DNA from: Bdellovibrionota bacterium
Lineage (GTDB): Bacteria > Bdellovibrionota_C > UBA2361 > JAFLCA01
Direction: 5' to 3'
Assembly: GCA_030584005.1 (NCBI GenBank)
Contig: CP129486.1
Coordinates: 1,429,556-1,493,555 of the forward strand
DNA: 64,000 nucleotides
The position numbers were made by a program, and so were the translations under genes. The notes beneath the pieces are model-generated. The model saw only the letters and a program-made list of their open reading frames with translations. It did no database searches and was not told the DNA's origin. Positions 10,089-19,545 of the stretch are shown here, piece after piece. How positions within the stretch are numbered: the stretch's first letter is position 1; every line of letters starts with the position of its first letter.

Positions 10089-10514
10089 ATGTTGCAACCA
10101 AAGCGGACCAAGTATCGAAAGCAGATGAAGCAGGTGCGGCACCTTAAGGGGGTCGAAACCCGGGGCTGTGACCTTGAATTCGGCGAGTTCGGGTTGCGCG
10201 CAACCGAATCCGGATGGATTACCAACCGCGAGATTGAGGCGGCACGTATTGCCGTGTCGCGCTTCGTGAAACGCGGCGGAAAGTTGTGGATCCGAATTTT
10301 TCCGGACAAGCCGCTCTCCAAGAAACCTGCCGAGACTCGTATGGGTTCCGGTAAGGGCTCGGTAGAACAATGGGTGGCGGAAGTACGGGCGGGGCGCATG
10401 TTGTATGAGCTCACCGGTGTTTCGCGCGAGCTTGCCCGTGAGGCGCTTGACCTTGCGGCGTCCAAGTTGTGCCTCAAGACTCGCATCGTCGAGTATTCGG
10501 ATAAGTTGTTATAA
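10089..10514 (+). CDS. rplP: 50S ribosomal protein L16
   Basis: L16 (141 aa) helps position A-site tRNA in the 50S subunit. The family start [14 protein letters not shown], the [15 protein letters not shown] stretch and the [14 protein letters not shown] block are present. Spacing to rpmC is 43 nt, in the standard order. Confidence 0.98.
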   Translation: MLQPKRTKYRKQMKQVRHLKGVETRGCDLEFGEFGLRATESGWITNREIEAARIAVSRFVKRGGKLWIRIFPDKPLSKKPAETRMGSGKGSVEQWVAEVRAGRMLYELTGVSRELAREALDLAASKLCLKTRIVEYSDKLL

Positions 10515-10557
10515 GGGTGCGTTTTGCAGTGTGCGCAGTTGAATCAGAGCTAGACCT

Positions 10558-10788
10558 ATGAAGAAGAAGGAAGAATTAGGCAATCTCTCGCAGCTCTCTC
10601 GTGAGGAGCTCGTCAAACGCTGCCGCGAGATGAGTGAGGAGCTCATGCGGTTGCGGTTTCGCAAGTCCTCGGGGCAGCTCGATAAGGCACACCTTTTACG
10701 GAGTGTGCGGCGTAATTTAGCGCGAGGATTAACAATGCTGCAGAAGCGCTTTCCAAGGAGTGCGCGCTCTGAGCAGGTCGCCAAATAG
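10558..10788 (+). CDS. rpmC: 50S ribosomal protein L29
   Basis: L29 (76 aa) lies near the tunnel exit beside L23. The two-helix family pattern is visible: the LSREELVKRCREMSEELMRL helix, then the LRFRKSSGQLDKAHLLRSVRR segment ending in an Arg-rich helix. It is about 10 residues longer than E. coli L29 at the C-terminus. Order rplP-rpmC-rpsQ is canonical. Confidence 0.95.
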   Translation: MKKKEELGNLSQLSREELVKRCREMSEELMRLRFRKSSGQLDKAHLLRSVRRNLARGLTMLQKRFPRSARSEQVAK

Positions 10789-10815
10789 AAGGTAAGATCT
10801 AGGTAGAGGAACTAT

Positions 10816-11094
10816 ATGGCAACGACAGAAGAGACCAAGGCAAGCCGAGGACTTCGCAAAGAGCGAGAAGGCGTGGTGGTCAGCGACAAGATGGCAAAGA
10901 CAATCGTGGTGAAGGTCACGCGACTCGTGAAGCACCCGAAGTATGGCAAGTTTATTCGACGCGATTCGAAGTACTATGCGCACGACGAGGGTGGCCAGGC
11001 AAAGCTTGGTGATCTGGTGCGGATAGTGCAGACACGACCGATGAGTCGTTTGAAGAGATGGCGCCTCGCACAGGTGGTGCAAAAGGCGTCGTAG
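10816..11094 (+). CDS. rpsQ: 30S ribosomal protein S17
   Basis: S17 (92 aa) is a primary 16S-binding OB-fold protein. The [18 protein letters not shown] strand region and the hydrophobic [12 protein letters not shown] block identify it. A short charged N-terminal extension ([14 protein letters not shown]) precedes the usual start. It lies 27 nt after rpmC and 31 nt before rplN. Confidence 0.97.
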   Translation: MATTEETKASRGLRKEREGVVVSDKMAKTIVVKVTRLVKHPKYGKFIRRDSKYYAHDEGGQAKLGDLVRIVQTRPMSRLKRWRLAQVVQKAS

Positions 11095-11125
11095 TGGCGG
11101 CAAGAATCGGAACAAAGGGTGCTCC

Positions 11126-11494
11126 ATGATTCAGATGAAGTCAGTGCTAGAGGTTGCGGACAACTCCGGTGCGAAGAAAGTCGTGTGTGTAAAGGTCCTC
11201 GGCGGGTCCCGCCGTCGCTATGCCACCGTAGGCGATGTGATTGTAGTTGCAGTGCGCGAGGCGATTCCGAACTCGAAGATCGCCAAGGGCACGGTGCACA
11301 AGGCGGTTATCGTGAGGACATCGAAACAGGTGCGGCGTGAGGATGGCTCGTACATTCGCTTCGATAACAACAGTGCGGTGTTGATTGATGCAAATCAGGA
11401 GCCGATAGGAACCCGTATTTTCGGGCCAGTGGCGCGTGAGCTGCGCGGCAAGAAGTTTATGAAGATTATTTCGTTGGCACCCGAGGTGCTGTAG
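11126..11494 (+). CDS. rplN: 50S ribosomal protein L14
   Basis: L14 (122 aa, exactly the family length) contributes to bridge B8 and is the RsfS target. It opens with [17 protein letters not shown] and ends with the [14 protein letters not shown] block. It is read in the frame of ATG 11126; the overlapping frame from 11119 is a shadow. Confidence 0.98.
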   Translation: MIQMKSVLEVADNSGAKKVVCVKVLGGSRRRYATVGDVIVVAVREAIPNSKIAKGTVHKAVIVRTSKQVRREDGSYIRFDNNSAVLIDANQEPIGTRIFGPVARELRGKKFMKIISLAPEVL

Positions 11495-11539
11495 AGCAAG
11501 GCCGGCTACCGAGAGGAAGTGAGCCGAGGAGGACGAGTT

Positions 11540-11896
11540 ATGAGAACGTACAGAGGATTTTTGAAGGCTGGCGATCCGGTGATGGTGATCGCAGGGGGCA
11601 ATAGCAAGAAGCGTCCGCTCAAGGGGCAGGTGGGGAAGATCGTCCGTTTCTCCAAGGACGGCATGCGGGTAGTGGTAGAGGGTGTCAATATCGTCACCAA
11701 GTACCGCAAGCCTACCTCTATGCAGCAGCAGGGGGGTAAGGTGCAAACGGAAGCGCCGATCTCCGTGTCGAACGTGATGTATTATGTCGAGAAGGCCAAG
11801 AAACCTGTGAGGCTCAAGGTGAATATCCTGACCGATGGCAAGAAGGTTCGAGGCTATATCGATCCGAAGAGTAAGGAATTTGTACAGTTAGACTAA
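11540..11896 (+). CDS. rplX: 50S ribosomal protein L24
   Basis: L24 (118 aa) initiates 50S assembly. A perfect AGGAGG (11527-11532) 7 nt before ATG 11540 fixes the start, and an upstream GTG overlapping that site is rejected. The KOW-like [20 protein letters not shown] block is clear. rplE follows after 13 nt. Confidence 0.96.
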   Translation: MRTYRGFLKAGDPVMVIAGGNSKKRPLKGQVGKIVRFSKDGMRVVVEGVNIVTKYRKPTSMQQQGGKVQTEAPISVSNVMYYVEKAKKPVRLKVNILTDGKKVRGYIDPKSKEFVQLD

Positions 11897-11909
11897 GCTC
11901 GAGGGATCT

Positions 11910-12494
11910 ATGGGAACCAGCGAATCAACGCATAGCACAGAGACGAAGGCCTCTCGTGCGCGCATGCAGGACCTGTATCAGAAAAACGTCGTGCCCGCGC
12001 TCATGAAGCAGTTCAACTATTCGTCTCCCATGCAGGTGCCGCGCCTTAAGAAGGTTGTGATCAACACCGGTGTCGGGGAGAGTGTGCAGAACCAGAAGGT
12101 GATGGATTTCGCCGTGTACACGCTTACGCAGATCAGCGGCCAGAAGCCGGTGGTCACCCGTTCTAAGAAAGCCATTGCGAATTTTAAGATTCGTGAAGGT
12201 CTTCCGATTGGGTGCATGGTTACACTGCGCAATCAGCGCATGTTTGAATTTGTCGATCGCCTTGTTTCTGTTGCCCTACCACGTGTTCGCGACTTCCGCG
12301 GTCTTCCCCGCAAGGGTTTCGATGGGCGTGGCAGTTACACAATGGGGCTCAAGGAAAGTATCGTGTTCCCGGAGGTCGTAGTCGACAAATTGGATAAGAT
12401 CAGGGGCTTCGATATTACCTTTGTGACCACGGCAGCAACCGACGAGGAAGGGTTCGCCTTGCTATCTCAGCTTGGTTTGCCCTTCAGAAAGTAA
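11910..12494 (+). CDS. rplE: 50S ribosomal protein L5
   Basis: L5 (194 aa) binds 5S rRNA in the central protuberance. The [27 protein letters not shown] and [18 protein letters not shown] blocks are present, as is the C-terminal [14 protein letters not shown]. About 15 extra polar residues precede the usual start. It precedes the Zn-type S14 gene by 23 nt. Confidence 0.98.
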   Translation: MGTSESTHSTETKASRARMQDLYQKNVVPALMKQFNYSSPMQVPRLKKVVINTGVGESVQNQKVMDFAVYTLTQISGQKPVVTRSKKAIANFKIREGLPIGCMVTLRNQRMFEFVDRLVSVALPRVRDFRGLPRKGFDGRGSYTMGLKESIVFPEVVVDKLDKIRGFDITFVTTAATDEEGFALLSQLGLPFRK

Positions 12495-12517
12495 TGATAG
12501 ATGCGTAAGGAGAGTGT

Positions 12518-12703
12518 GTGGCTAAGAAGTCGCTTCTAATTAAATGGTCGAGACCGAAGAAGTTCAAGGTGCGTGAGTACACCCGCTGCCAGGTGTGCGG
12601 CAGACCGCGTGCGGTGTACCGCAAGTTCAAGCTGTGCCGCATCTGCTTTCGCAATTTTGCACACAGCGGACTCATCCCTGGCGTTATTAAGGCCAGCTGG
12701 TAA
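12518..12703 (+). CDS. rpsN: 30S ribosomal protein S14, zinc-binding type
   Basis: This is the short 61-aa type Z S14, with a zinc ribbon formed by CQVC and CRIC, rather than the ~100-aa zinc-free form of enterics. It starts at GTG 12518 after a TAAGGAGAG site. It lies between rplE and rpsH as usual. A zinc-free paralogue under Zur control often exists elsewhere in such genomes; none is in this window. Confidence 0.97.
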   Translation: MAKKSLLIKWSRPKKFKVREYTRCQVCGRPRAVYRKFKLCRICFRNFAHSGLIPGVIKASW

Positions 12704-12722
12704 CTGAAGTGGAGATAGGACA

Positions 12723-13145
12723 ATGACTACTGATTCATTGGCAGATTGCCTGACCCGAATTCGTAATGCGCAGATTGGCGGACACAAGTCAGTGCGGGTG
12801 CATGCGTTTCGACTGAACAAGGCGGTGCTTGATGTGTTGAAGCGAGAGGGATTCATCGACTCATACTCGCTGCGCAAGGCCGACAAGAGCGCGGGCAAGA
12901 AAGGTACTGGATTCGATCAGCTTGAGGTTGTCCTCAAGTACTTTGCGAGCGGTGAACCTGTGTTGCGAGAGCTGACACGCATCAGCAAGTCGGGTCGGCG
13001 GGTGTACTCGCATATTAAGGATCTACCGAAGGTGGGGCAGGGGCTAGGCATCACGGTGCTTTCGACCCCCGCTGGTGTGATGTCGGACCGAGAAGCCCGC
13101 GGTCGGGGAGTCGGAGGAGAGCTTTTGGTTAGGGTGAGCAGCTAG
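12723..13145 (+). CDS. rpsH: 30S ribosomal protein S8
   Basis: S8 (140 aa) binds helix 21 of 16S rRNA and in E. coli represses the spc operon. The start TTDSLADCLTRIRNAQ and the C-terminal LGITVLSTPAGVMSDREAR are diagnostic. The LREGFIDSY-like turn reads KREGFIDSYS. It precedes rplF by 43 nt. Confidence 0.97.
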   Translation: MTTDSLADCLTRIRNAQIGGHKSVRVHAFRLNKAVLDVLKREGFIDSYSLRKADKSAGKKGTGFDQLEVVLKYFASGEPVLRELTRISKSGRRVYSHIKDLPKVGQGLGITVLSTPAGVMSDREARGRGVGGELLVRVSS

Positions 13146-13188
13146 TAACGCAAGAGCGGGCTGCGCAGGCGTTGGCAAGGGGACTTTT

Positions 13189-13725
13189 ATGTCACGTATT
13201 GGAAAGAAACCGGTGACGATTCCGAGCGGAGTGAAGGCCTCCATAGAGGGATCGACCGTCAAGGTGGAGGGGCCCAAGGGGAAGTTGTCCTATACCACAG
13301 GAAATGGTGTGGGCATCACTCAGCAGGGCAATGTGTTGCAGCTGCAGCTCCTGGACAAGCACCCGCAGAGCAGCGCCAATTTCGGTACGGCCAGGGCCGT
13401 TATCAACAATATGGTAGAAGGTGTCTCCAAGGGTTGGAAGCGATCGTTGGAGCTCAACGGTGTGGGTTATACCGCCAAAGTGCAGGGGCAGACGCTTACT
13501 CTGACGGTGGGTTTTTCCCATGACGTCACGATTATGCTGCCTGCCTCGGTCAAGGGCACGGTCACGAAGAACGTGATTGAGCTTGAGTCACCGGATCGCC
13601 ACTTGGTCGGATTGATAGCTGCCAAGATTCGGAAGAGTCAGCCACCCGAGCCGTATCTTGGAAAGGGCATCAAGTACACCGAGGAAACGATCAGGAGAAA
13701 GGCTGGTAAGACTGGCAAGAAGTAA
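13189..13725 (+). CDS. rplF: 50S ribosomal protein L6
   Basis: L6 (178 aa) binds 23S rRNA near the factor-binding site. It has both repeats of the L6 fold: [20 protein letters not shown] at the start and [20 protein letters not shown] in the middle. The C-terminal [21 protein letters not shown] is intact. Confidence 0.98.
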   Translation: MSRIGKKPVTIPSGVKASIEGSTVKVEGPKGKLSYTTGNGVGITQQGNVLQLQLLDKHPQSSANFGTARAVINNMVEGVSKGWKRSLELNGVGYTAKVQGQTLTLTVGFSHDVTIMLPASVKGTVTKNVIELESPDRHLVGLIAAKIRKSQPPEPYLGKGIKYTEETIRRKAGKTGKK

Positions 13726-13751
13726 ATGAGCACGATCTGAGGGAGAGAGGT

Positions 13752-14159
13752 ATGGCGACGCAATCTAAAAAGGTGAGAATCAGTGCGAGGGAGCGCCGCA
13801 AGTTTCGTATTCGTAAGAAGGTGAGCGGCACCGACGAGCGTCCAAGGCTCACGGTATATCGCAGCACGAAGCACACGCACGCTCAGATCATTTCAGATGT
13901 GACCGGCAAGACTTTGGCCACCGCTTCAACGCAGGATCCCGAGGTAATGAGCCTCGCTGCATCACGTTCGGGGGAGGGAGCTGGAGCGGCAAAGAGCGCC
14001 AAGAGCATCAACGCGGCGTGGGCCGTCGGAGTGGTAATCGCGGATCGGGCCAAGGCCGTCAAGGTCAACAGCGTGGTCTTCGATCGCAATGGCTTCCTGT
14101 ATCACGGCAGAATTAAGGCTCTTGCTGACGGTGCTCGTGAGAAGGGGTTGGATTTTTAA
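13752..14159 (+). CDS. rplR: 50S ribosomal protein L18
   Basis: L18 (135 aa) binds 5S rRNA with L5. [20 protein letters not shown] and the C-terminal [20 protein letters not shown] block identify it. An Ala/Ser/Gly-rich insert around residues 70-85 is slightly longer than usual. rpsE follows after 18 nt. Confidence 0.97.
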   Translation: MATQSKKVRISARERRKFRIRKKVSGTDERPRLTVYRSTKHTHAQIISDVTGKTLATASTQDPEVMSLAASRSGEGAGAAKSAKSINAAWAVGVVIADRAKAVKVNSVVFDRNGFLYHGRIKALADGAREKGLDF

Positions 14160-14177
14160 GCGTAAGGACCAAGGGTC

Positions 14178-14711
14178 ATGCAACTAAAAGAAAAGAAATT
14201 GCGTCGTCGCGTGCGAGCCAACGAGGTTGGGGAGCTCAAGGAGAAGACCGTTAATATTGCTCGTGTTGCCAAGGTGGTAAAGGGCGGTAAGCGTTTCAGT
14301 TTCACTGCACTCGTGGTGACCGGTGATGGTCGCGGACATGTGGGCGCGGGACTGGGCAAAGCGGGTGAAGTGCCTGACGCCATCAGAAAGGCGACAGAGA
14401 GAGCCAAAAAGACCCTGATTAAGGTGCCCCTACGCGGCTCGACTATCCCGCACGAGGTGGTGGGTGACTTTGGTCCGACCAAAGTGTTGCTAAAACCCGC
14501 TGCGCCTGGATCGGGGGTTATTGCGGGCTCGGCGGTTCGTGCGGTGCTGGAGTCTGCCGGAATTAAGGATATCAAGACAAAGGTGATCGGCTCGACGAAT
14601 TCTCATAATGTACTGCATGCGGTGTTGAGCGGGTTGCTGCAGTTGCGCGACCCGGAAGTGGTCGGCACCGTGCGCAATCTCAATGTGCAGGATATGGGGT
14701 ATAGTCTGTAA
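14178..14711 (+). CDS. rpsE: 30S ribosomal protein S5
   Basis: S5 (177 aa) works at the mRNA entry channel and in accuracy. The [20 protein letters not shown] segment, the [17 protein letters not shown] block and the [13 protein letters not shown] block are all canonical. rpmD follows after 14 nt. Confidence 0.98.
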   Translation: MQLKEKKLRRRVRANEVGELKEKTVNIARVAKVVKGGKRFSFTALVVTGDGRGHVGAGLGKAGEVPDAIRKATERAKKTLIKVPLRGSTIPHEVVGDFGPTKVLLKPAAPGSGVIAGSAVRAVLESAGIKDIKTKVIGSTNSHNVLHAVLSGLLQLRDPEVVGTVRNLNVQDMGYSL

Positions 14712-14725
14712 GAGACGGGGGCGCT

Positions 14726-14941
14726 ATGGCGAAGAATCCATCTGCTAGCAAAAGTTCATCTGCGCACAAGGTGCTCCTGACCCAAGTGGGGAGCTATATT
14801 GGACGTGATGAGAGGGTCAGATCCACCTTAAAGGCCCTTGGCTTGGGTCGTCGGGGGAAGACCAGCAACATTCCTCTCAACGAAGCCACGAAGGGTATGA
14901 TTGCAAAGGTATCGCACTTGATTTCAGTCTCGGCATCATAG
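14726..14941 (+). CDS. rpmD: 50S ribosomal protein L30
   Basis: L30 (71 aa) is a small 50S protein absent from some bacteria. The core LLTQVGSYIGRDERVRSTLK and the LGLGRRGKTSNIPLNE pattern match the family, where the GLG and V/I turn are usual. A Ser/Ala/Lys-rich N-terminus of about 15 residues is extra. The position between rpsE and rplO supports the call. Confidence 0.93.
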   Translation: MAKNPSASKSSSAHKVLLTQVGSYIGRDERVRSTLKALGLGRRGKTSNIPLNEATKGMIAKVSHLISVSAS

Positions 14942-14959
14942 CGGTGAAGGAAGCGCATT

Positions 14960-15436
14960 ATGTTAAGTTTATCTAATCTGAAGCACCCCAAGGGGGCGCG
15001 CAAAACTGGTAAGCGTCTCGGTCGTGGTGAGAGCTCTGGGCTCGGAAAATCCTCGGGTCGAGGGGGCAAGGGCCAGACCGCGCGCAGCGGCGGCAACATC
15101 AAGCCTGGCTTCGAAGGTGGCCAGATGCCTCTGGTACGCCGAGTCCCGAAACTTGGCTTCACCTCTCGTCAGCAGGTCTTTGGCAAGAATCGCTACGACA
15201 TCGTCAACCTGTCTGTGCTTGAAACGTTTGAGGCAGGCAGCACCGTCGACCCTGAGTCGATCTGGGGCCGTGGCTACGGTCGTACTGCCTCGCGGCTGGC
15301 AGGAGTAAAGATCCTAGGGCACGGAGAGCTGACTAAGAAACTGCATGTGAAAGCGCACGCAGTGTCGGCATCGGCCAAGCAGAAGATTGAAGCGCTTGGG
15401 GGTACCGTTGAGTTGATCAACCCGCACGCCAAGTAA
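14960..15436 (+). CDS. rplO: 50S ribosomal protein L15
   Basis: L15 (158 aa) is a late-assembly 50S protein. The Gly/Arg-rich N-terminus (RLGRGESSGLGKSSGRGGKG), the GFEGGQMPLVRRVPKLGF block and the C-terminal KILGHGELTKKLHVKAHAVS segment are diagnostic. It precedes secY, with a 130-nt gap that shows no obvious terminator. Confidence 0.98.
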   Translation: MLSLSNLKHPKGARKTGKRLGRGESSGLGKSSGRGGKGQTARSGGNIKPGFEGGQMPLVRRVPKLGFTSRQQVFGKNRYDIVNLSVLETFEAGSTVDPESIWGRGYGRTASRLAGVKILGHGELTKKLHVKAHAVSASAKQKIEALGGTVELINPHAK

Positions 15437-15566
15437 GCGTCGTCCGCGCTGGAGCAGCGAGTGACACAGACGAAGACAATAGCCCCTGCCGAATTGCGTA
15501 CTCGCAACGTCACGCGCAGTTCCCACGTTCACCCCTTCGCAATGGTACTTTGAGGAGAGCGTCTCA

Positions 15567-16907
15567 ATGATTGGTGGTTTGGCCGATGTCCGAAAGATTC
15601 CTGAGCTGCGCAAACGCATCCTGTTTACCCTAGGGATGCTGGCGGTATATCGGCTGGGGGTGTTTGTCTCGACCCCTGGCATCGACGTAGCTGCGTTGCG
15701 TCAGATGTTTGAAACGGGTGCTGGTACGCTCTTTGGGTTCATCAATCTCTTCTCCGGCGGTGCTCTAGAGAACTTTTCGATCTTCAGTCTCGGCATTACT
15801 CCGTACATCAGCATGTCGATCATCGTGCAGGTGTTGACTCCGAGCATCCCGGCACTGCAGGCCCTCAAGAAGGAGGGGGAAGCGGGGCAGCGAGTACTTA
15901 CCCGCTATACGCGTCAAGGCACCATTGCGCTTGCGCTGATTCAGGGCTACCTCATCGCTTCAGGGCTGGAGGCTCAGGGGCTTGTGCGGGAACCCGGGAT
16001 GGCCTTCAAAATCCAGGCCATGATCACCTTGACGGCGGGAACCGCCTTCATCATGTGGCTCGGGGAACAGATTACTGAACGCGGCCTCGGCAACGGGATC
16101 AGCATGATCATCTTCGCCGGTATTGTCGCCCGTATGCCGTCCGTATTCTATTCGACATTGATTGAAGCTCGCAGTGGTCAGATCTCGCCGATGGCCCTGC
16201 TGGCCGTACTCGGATTCTGCGTGGCTTCTATTGCCTTCATCGTCTTCGTTGAACGGAGCTACCGCAAGATCCCGATCCAGTACCCACGGCGAATCGTGGG
16301 AAAGAATGTGGGCCAGCCGCAAACGCAGTACATGCCTCTTAAGGTCAATATGACGGGGGTCATCCCGCCGATATTTGCCTCAGCCTTCCTCGTGGTTCCC
16401 GCTACGATCGCGTCGTTCAGCGCCAGTGAAACGCTGCAAGAGATTATGCTGTACCTTTCTCCGGGGAACCTCTGGTACGAAGCCGTTTTTGTGGTTTTGA
16501 TCCTGGTATTCGCCTTTTTCTATAGCTCGATTATCTTTAATCCGGTTGAGATAGCAGAGAATCTCAAGAAGCGCGGCGGGTTCATTCCTACGGTGCGTCC
16601 GGGCAAGGAGACCGCCGACTATCTCTATGGGGTGCTCAATCGTCTCACCCTTTGGGGAGGTATCTACATCGCGGTCGTGTGCGTACTCCCGCAGCTTGTC
16701 TATTTCTATTTTGGTACCGTCAACTTCGCCTACGTATTCGGGGGTACTTCTATCCTGATCGTGGTCGGAGTGACGCTGGATACGGCCTCTCAGATTGAAT
16801 CCCATGTAGTGGCGCGCAACTACGAATCATTCATGAGCCGCACCTCAAAGATGCGTGGAGGCATGATGTCGATGAGTTCAATGCGCGCCCGCATGTTGCG
16901 TCGTTAA
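15567..16907 (+). CDS. secY: Preprotein translocase subunit SecY
   Basis: SecY (446 aa) forms the protein-conducting channel of the inner membrane. About ten hydrophobic segments are visible. The plug region follows TM1 (FGFINLFSGGALENFSIFSL), and the cytosolic loops carry the SecA/ribosome-contact Arg residues (TRYTRQGT, KRGGFIPTVRPG). Its place after rplO and before adk is standard. It would export the signal-peptide proteins encoded later in the window. Confidence 0.98.
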   Translation: MIGGLADVRKIPELRKRILFTLGMLAVYRLGVFVSTPGIDVAALRQMFETGAGTLFGFINLFSGGALENFSIFSLGITPYISMSIIVQVLTPSIPALQALKKEGEAGQRVLTRYTRQGTIALALIQGYLIASGLEAQGLVREPGMAFKIQAMITLTAGTAFIMWLGEQITERGLGNGISMIIFAGIVARMPSVFYSTLIEARSGQISPMALLAVLGFCVASIAFIVFVERSYRKIPIQYPRRIVGKNVGQPQTQYMPLKVNMTGVIPPIFASAFLVVPATIASFSASETLQEIMLYLSPGNLWYEAVFVVLILVFAFFYSSIIFNPVEIAENLKKRGGFIPTVRPGKETADYLYGVLNRLTLWGGIYIAVVCVLPQLVYFYFGTVNFAYVFGGTSILIVVGVTLDTASQIESHVVARNYESFMSRTSKMRGGMMSMSSMRARMLRR

Positions 16908-16960
16908 GGGCTAATTGACACGGAGCCATGGAGAGCCGTGAAGGGTGCGAGGGAGGTGCG

Positions 16961-17524
16961 ATGAGAATCGTTCTATTGGGACCCCCAGGTGCTGGCAAAG
17001 GGACACAAGCGGTCATGCTTGCGGCTGCCAACAAGATTCCCCACATTTCGACCGGGGAGATGCTGCGTCAGGCGGTGCAGGAGGGGTCTGCTCTTGGCAA
17101 GCAGGTCAAGGCGGTACTCGATCGGGGGGATCTTGTCTCGGATGAGGTGATGATTGCATTGCTTCGAGAGAGGATGTCGAAGCAGGATTGTGCCCCTGGG
17201 TTCCTTCTAGATGGCTTTCCTCGAACCCTCCCACAAGCTCAGGCCCTTGATAGGATGCTCAAGGAGCTCTCCAAAGAGCTAACCCATGTCATAGAGATTG
17301 CGGTGCCAGAGCGTGTACTGATCGACCGGATTAAAAGCCGTGGGGCCTCTGGCTCCGGGCGTAGCGACGATACGGAAGAGGTTGCCTCAAAAAGGCTCAA
17401 GGTATTCTGGGAGTTAACAGCTCCGGTAATTGCCTATTATCGCGAGGCAAAGAGGTTAATTGAAGTGGACGGATTGGGAACCATAGAAGAGGTGGCTTCA
17501 CGAATCCACGCAGTTCTAAGCTAG
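16961..17524 (+). CDS. adk: Adenylate kinase, short-LID form
   Basis: Adenylate kinase (187 aa) converts ATP + AMP to 2 ADP. I start it at ATG 16961, behind GAGGGAGG (16949-16956); the ATG 33 nt upstream has no site. The P-loop is GPPGAGKGTQ and the AMP-binding region has GEMLRQAV. The LID is short: SRGASGSGRSDDTEEVASKRL lacks the ~27-residue insertion of enteric Adk and has no zinc-finger cysteines. map and infA, usual neighbours, do not follow. Confidence 0.96.
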   Translation: MRIVLLGPPGAGKGTQAVMLAAANKIPHISTGEMLRQAVQEGSALGKQVKAVLDRGDLVSDEVMIALLRERMSKQDCAPGFLLDGFPRTLPQAQALDRMLKELSKELTHVIEIAVPERVLIDRIKSRGASGSGRSDDTEEVASKRLKVFWELTAPVIAYYREAKRLIEVDGLGTIEEVASRIHAVLS

Positions 17525-17530
17525 GGGAGC

Positions 17531-17545
17531 GCCCCCGGGAGGGGC
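17531..17545 (+). terminator. GC hairpin after adk
   Basis: GCCCC (17531-17535) pairs with GGGGC (17541-17545) six bases after the adk stop codon. There is no U run, so it is at best a weak or Rho-assisted end of the S10-spc transcript. Confidence 0.35.
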
Positions 17546-17565
17546 AACAAAATAGGGCCCTTCTC

Positions 17566-17594
17566 TTGAGATAAAGCGTAAAAGTGGGTAATAT
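17566..17594 (+). promoter_or_regulatory. Strong sigma70-type promoter for the alpha operon
   Basis: TTGAGA (17566-17571), a spacer of exactly 17 nt, and TAATAT (17589-17594): one of the best promoter matches in the window. It lies in the gene-free stretch 17525-17871 and would give a leader of about 270 nt before rpmJ, a typical place for S4-type autoregulation. Confidence 0.65.
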
Positions 17595-17871
17595 TGCGCC
17601 TCTCTCGCAGGGAAGTTATAACTACCTGTTTTGACTCGCTATTTATCCTGGCGGGCTCATCTCCGGGCGGCTGTAGTCGGGCGTCGCGTTTTGCGCACAA
17701 GAGCTGTGCTGCAATGCGGTTGCTGGCCCGTGCCTAATCGGGATCGGTTCGTTTGGGATCGATCTCATTGTGCGCATAGAGTAGGCGAGTGGCGGGTCGA
17801 GTCGCAGGTGCTGTCGGGTGTGACATGCACGCGGGATCGAAAGTTTTTTGACGTTGTGGAGATTATAGTCT

Positions 17872-17988
17872 GTGAAAGTCAGAGCATCAGTCAAGCCAAT
17901 TTGTGGTTACTGTAAGGTGATGCGTCGTCGTGGCGTCGTCTACGTGCGCTGCGCCCGTACACCGAAACACAATCAGCGTCAGGGATAG
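17872..17988 (+). CDS. rpmJ: 50S ribosomal protein L36, zinc-binding type
   Basis: A 38-residue protein starting at GTG 17872, too short for ordinary gene finding. It reads [16 protein letters not shown] and ends PKHNQRQG, the family ends. It keeps the zinc ligands of the C+ form: C11, C14, C27 and H33. A TGGAG lies about 11 nt upstream. It is the first gene of the alpha section, 27 nt before rpsM, as in many bacteria. Confidence 0.95.
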   Translation: MKVRASVKPICGYCKVMRRRGVVYVRCARTPKHNQRQG

Positions 17989-18015
17989 ATGTATTGTTGA
18001 GACAGGAGTGAGGGC

Positions 18016-18399
18016 ATGCCGCGTATTGCTGGAGTCGATTTACCGAGGAACAAGCGTGTGGAGCACGCGTTGCCGTATATTTTTGGCATTGGGTTAAGCA
18101 AATCTCGTCAAATACTGACCGAGGCAAAGGTAGGTTTTGATACCCGCACGGATAACTTGACCGAGGATGAGGTCGCGCGCATTCGCTCGCTCATTGAGTC
18201 GCGCGAGAAAGTCGAAGGAGATCTGCGCCGGGAGACAACCCTCGCTATCAAGCGTTTGATGGACATGGGCTGCTATCGAGGATTGCGGCATCGCAAGAAT
18301 CTTCCGGTACGCGGACAGCGCACCCGTACTAATTCAAGAACACGCAAAGGACCGCGACGGGCAGCCATCGCCGGCAAACGCGCTGCACCGAAGAAGTAA
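18016..18399 (+). CDS. rpsM: 30S ribosomal protein S13
   Basis: S13 (127 aa) contacts P-site tRNA and the 50S head bridges. The [20 protein letters not shown] start, the helix-turn-helix-like middle and the [20 protein letters not shown] block are canonical, with a basic C-terminal tail. It follows rpmJ by 27 nt after a GACAGGAG site. Confidence 0.98.
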   Translation: MPRIAGVDLPRNKRVEHALPYIFGIGLSKSRQILTEAKVGFDTRTDNLTEDEVARIRSLIESREKVEGDLRRETTLAIKRLMDMGCYRGLRHRKNLPVRGQRTRTNSRTRKGPRRAAIAGKRAAPKK

Positions 18400-18430
18400 C
18401 TGATATTTGGGTTCCACAGGAGAACGTTTT

Positions 18431-18838
18431 GTGACTGAGGCAAAACCGACAACAACAACAACAGCGGCGAAGAAGAAGAAGGTCAAGCGCAACGTGCCGG
18501 TAGGAGTCGCGCATATTCACGCCACATTCAACAACACTATTGTCACCATAACTGATCCCGCGGGTGGGGTTATATGCACCTCGACGCCGGGGGCTAATGG
18601 ATTCAAGGGCTCCCGGAAGTCCACCCCGTTTGCCGCACAGGTCGCAGGGGAAACCGCAGCGCGCAAGGCGCGTGAGGTCGGGATGCGCAGTATCACGGTC
18701 TTCGTGAAGGGGCCTGGCGCGGGACGTGAGTCTGCGTTGCGAGCGTTAGCTATGGCAGGGCTTAACATCCAGTTGATTAAGGATGTGACGCCAGTTCCTC
18801 ATAACGGATGTCGTCCACGAAAAGGTAGAAGGGTGTAA
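18431..18838 (+). CDS. rpsK: 30S ribosomal protein S11
   Basis: S11 (135 aa) forms part of the mRNA path on the 30S platform. CAGGAGA (18417-18423) points to GTG 18431, and an upstream TTG overlaps that site and is rejected. A Thr/Ala/Lys-rich N-terminus precedes the core [19 protein letters not shown]; the end [11 protein letters not shown] is diagnostic. Confidence 0.97.
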   Translation: MTEAKPTTTTTAAKKKKVKRNVPVGVAHIHATFNNTIVTITDPAGGVICTSTPGANGFKGSRKSTPFAAQVAGETAARKAREVGMRSITVFVKGPGAGRESALRALAMAGLNIQLIKDVTPVPHNGCRPRKGRRV

Positions 18839-18850
18839 GGGAGTAGCAGC

Positions 18851-19477
18851 ATGGCTCGGTATATTGGTCCAGCATGTCGGTTGTGTCGTCGAGAAGGGGA
18901 GAAGCTCTTCTTGAAGGGTGAGCGTTGCTATAGCAGCAAGTGTGCAGTGGAGCGGCGCGAATCCGCCCCGGGACAGCACGGTAAAGCGCGATCGGCATAT
19001 TCAGATTTCAAGGTGCGCTTGCGCGAAAAGCAGAAGACTAAACGGATGTTTGGTCTCGTTGAGGCGCAGTTCCGCAAGTACTACGAGAATGCTGCAAGTT
19101 CCAAGGGGGTGACGGGCACCAAGCTGCTTGTTTCGCTCGAGAGCCGTCTCGACAGCATCGTGTACCGTCTCGGTTTTGGCGCGTCCCGCAAGGAAGCGCG
19201 GCAGCTCGTGGGACACGGCCATATTCTTGTCAATGGTTCGGTGGTCAATGTGCCCTCCTACTCTGTCTGCGCAGGCGACACGGTAGAGGTGCATGAGAAG
19301 CAGAAGAAGAATGTAGTGGTTCAAGCCGCGATGGCCTCGGCACAGAGCCGGGTGATCCCCGAGTGGTTAGCCCTTGATAGGGACGCCGTGAAGGGGACCC
19401 TCAAAGCGCTTCCGACACGCGAACAGCTTTCACAGAGTATCAACGAGCAGCTTATCGTCGAGCTCTACTCTCGCTAA
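18851..19477 (+). CDS. rpsD: 30S ribosomal protein S4, cysteine (zinc) type
   Basis: S4 (208 aa) nucleates the 30S body. The N-terminus holds four cysteines in the zinc-type arrangement (C9, C12, C26, C31), unlike the cysteine-free forms. An S4 domain follows (LVSLESRLDSIVYRLGFGAS). In E. coli S4 represses the alpha operon; the long leader before rpmJ could serve this here. rpoA follows after 68 nt. Confidence 0.98.
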   Translation: MARYIGPACRLCRREGEKLFLKGERCYSSKCAVERRESAPGQHGKARSAYSDFKVRLREKQKTKRMFGLVEAQFRKYYENAASSKGVTGTKLLVSLESRLDSIVYRLGFGASRKEARQLVGHGHILVNGSVVNVPSYSVCAGDTVEVHEKQKKNVVVQAAMASAQSRVIPEWLALDRDAVKGTLKALPTREQLSQSINEQLIVELYSR

Positions 19478-19545
19478 GAGTGCGGTCGAGAGAGTCAATG
19501 ATTCGTGCATTGGGAACGTTAAGATAAATCGCAAAGAGAGACTGG

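Noticed and set aside
9611..10486. 291-codon open frame antisense to rpsC and rplP
   Set aside because: Shadow of two certain ribosomal-protein genes.
17595..17871. Hidden infA or map between adk and rpmJ
   Set aside because: No frame in this stretch shows the IF-1 or methionine aminopeptidase pattern.
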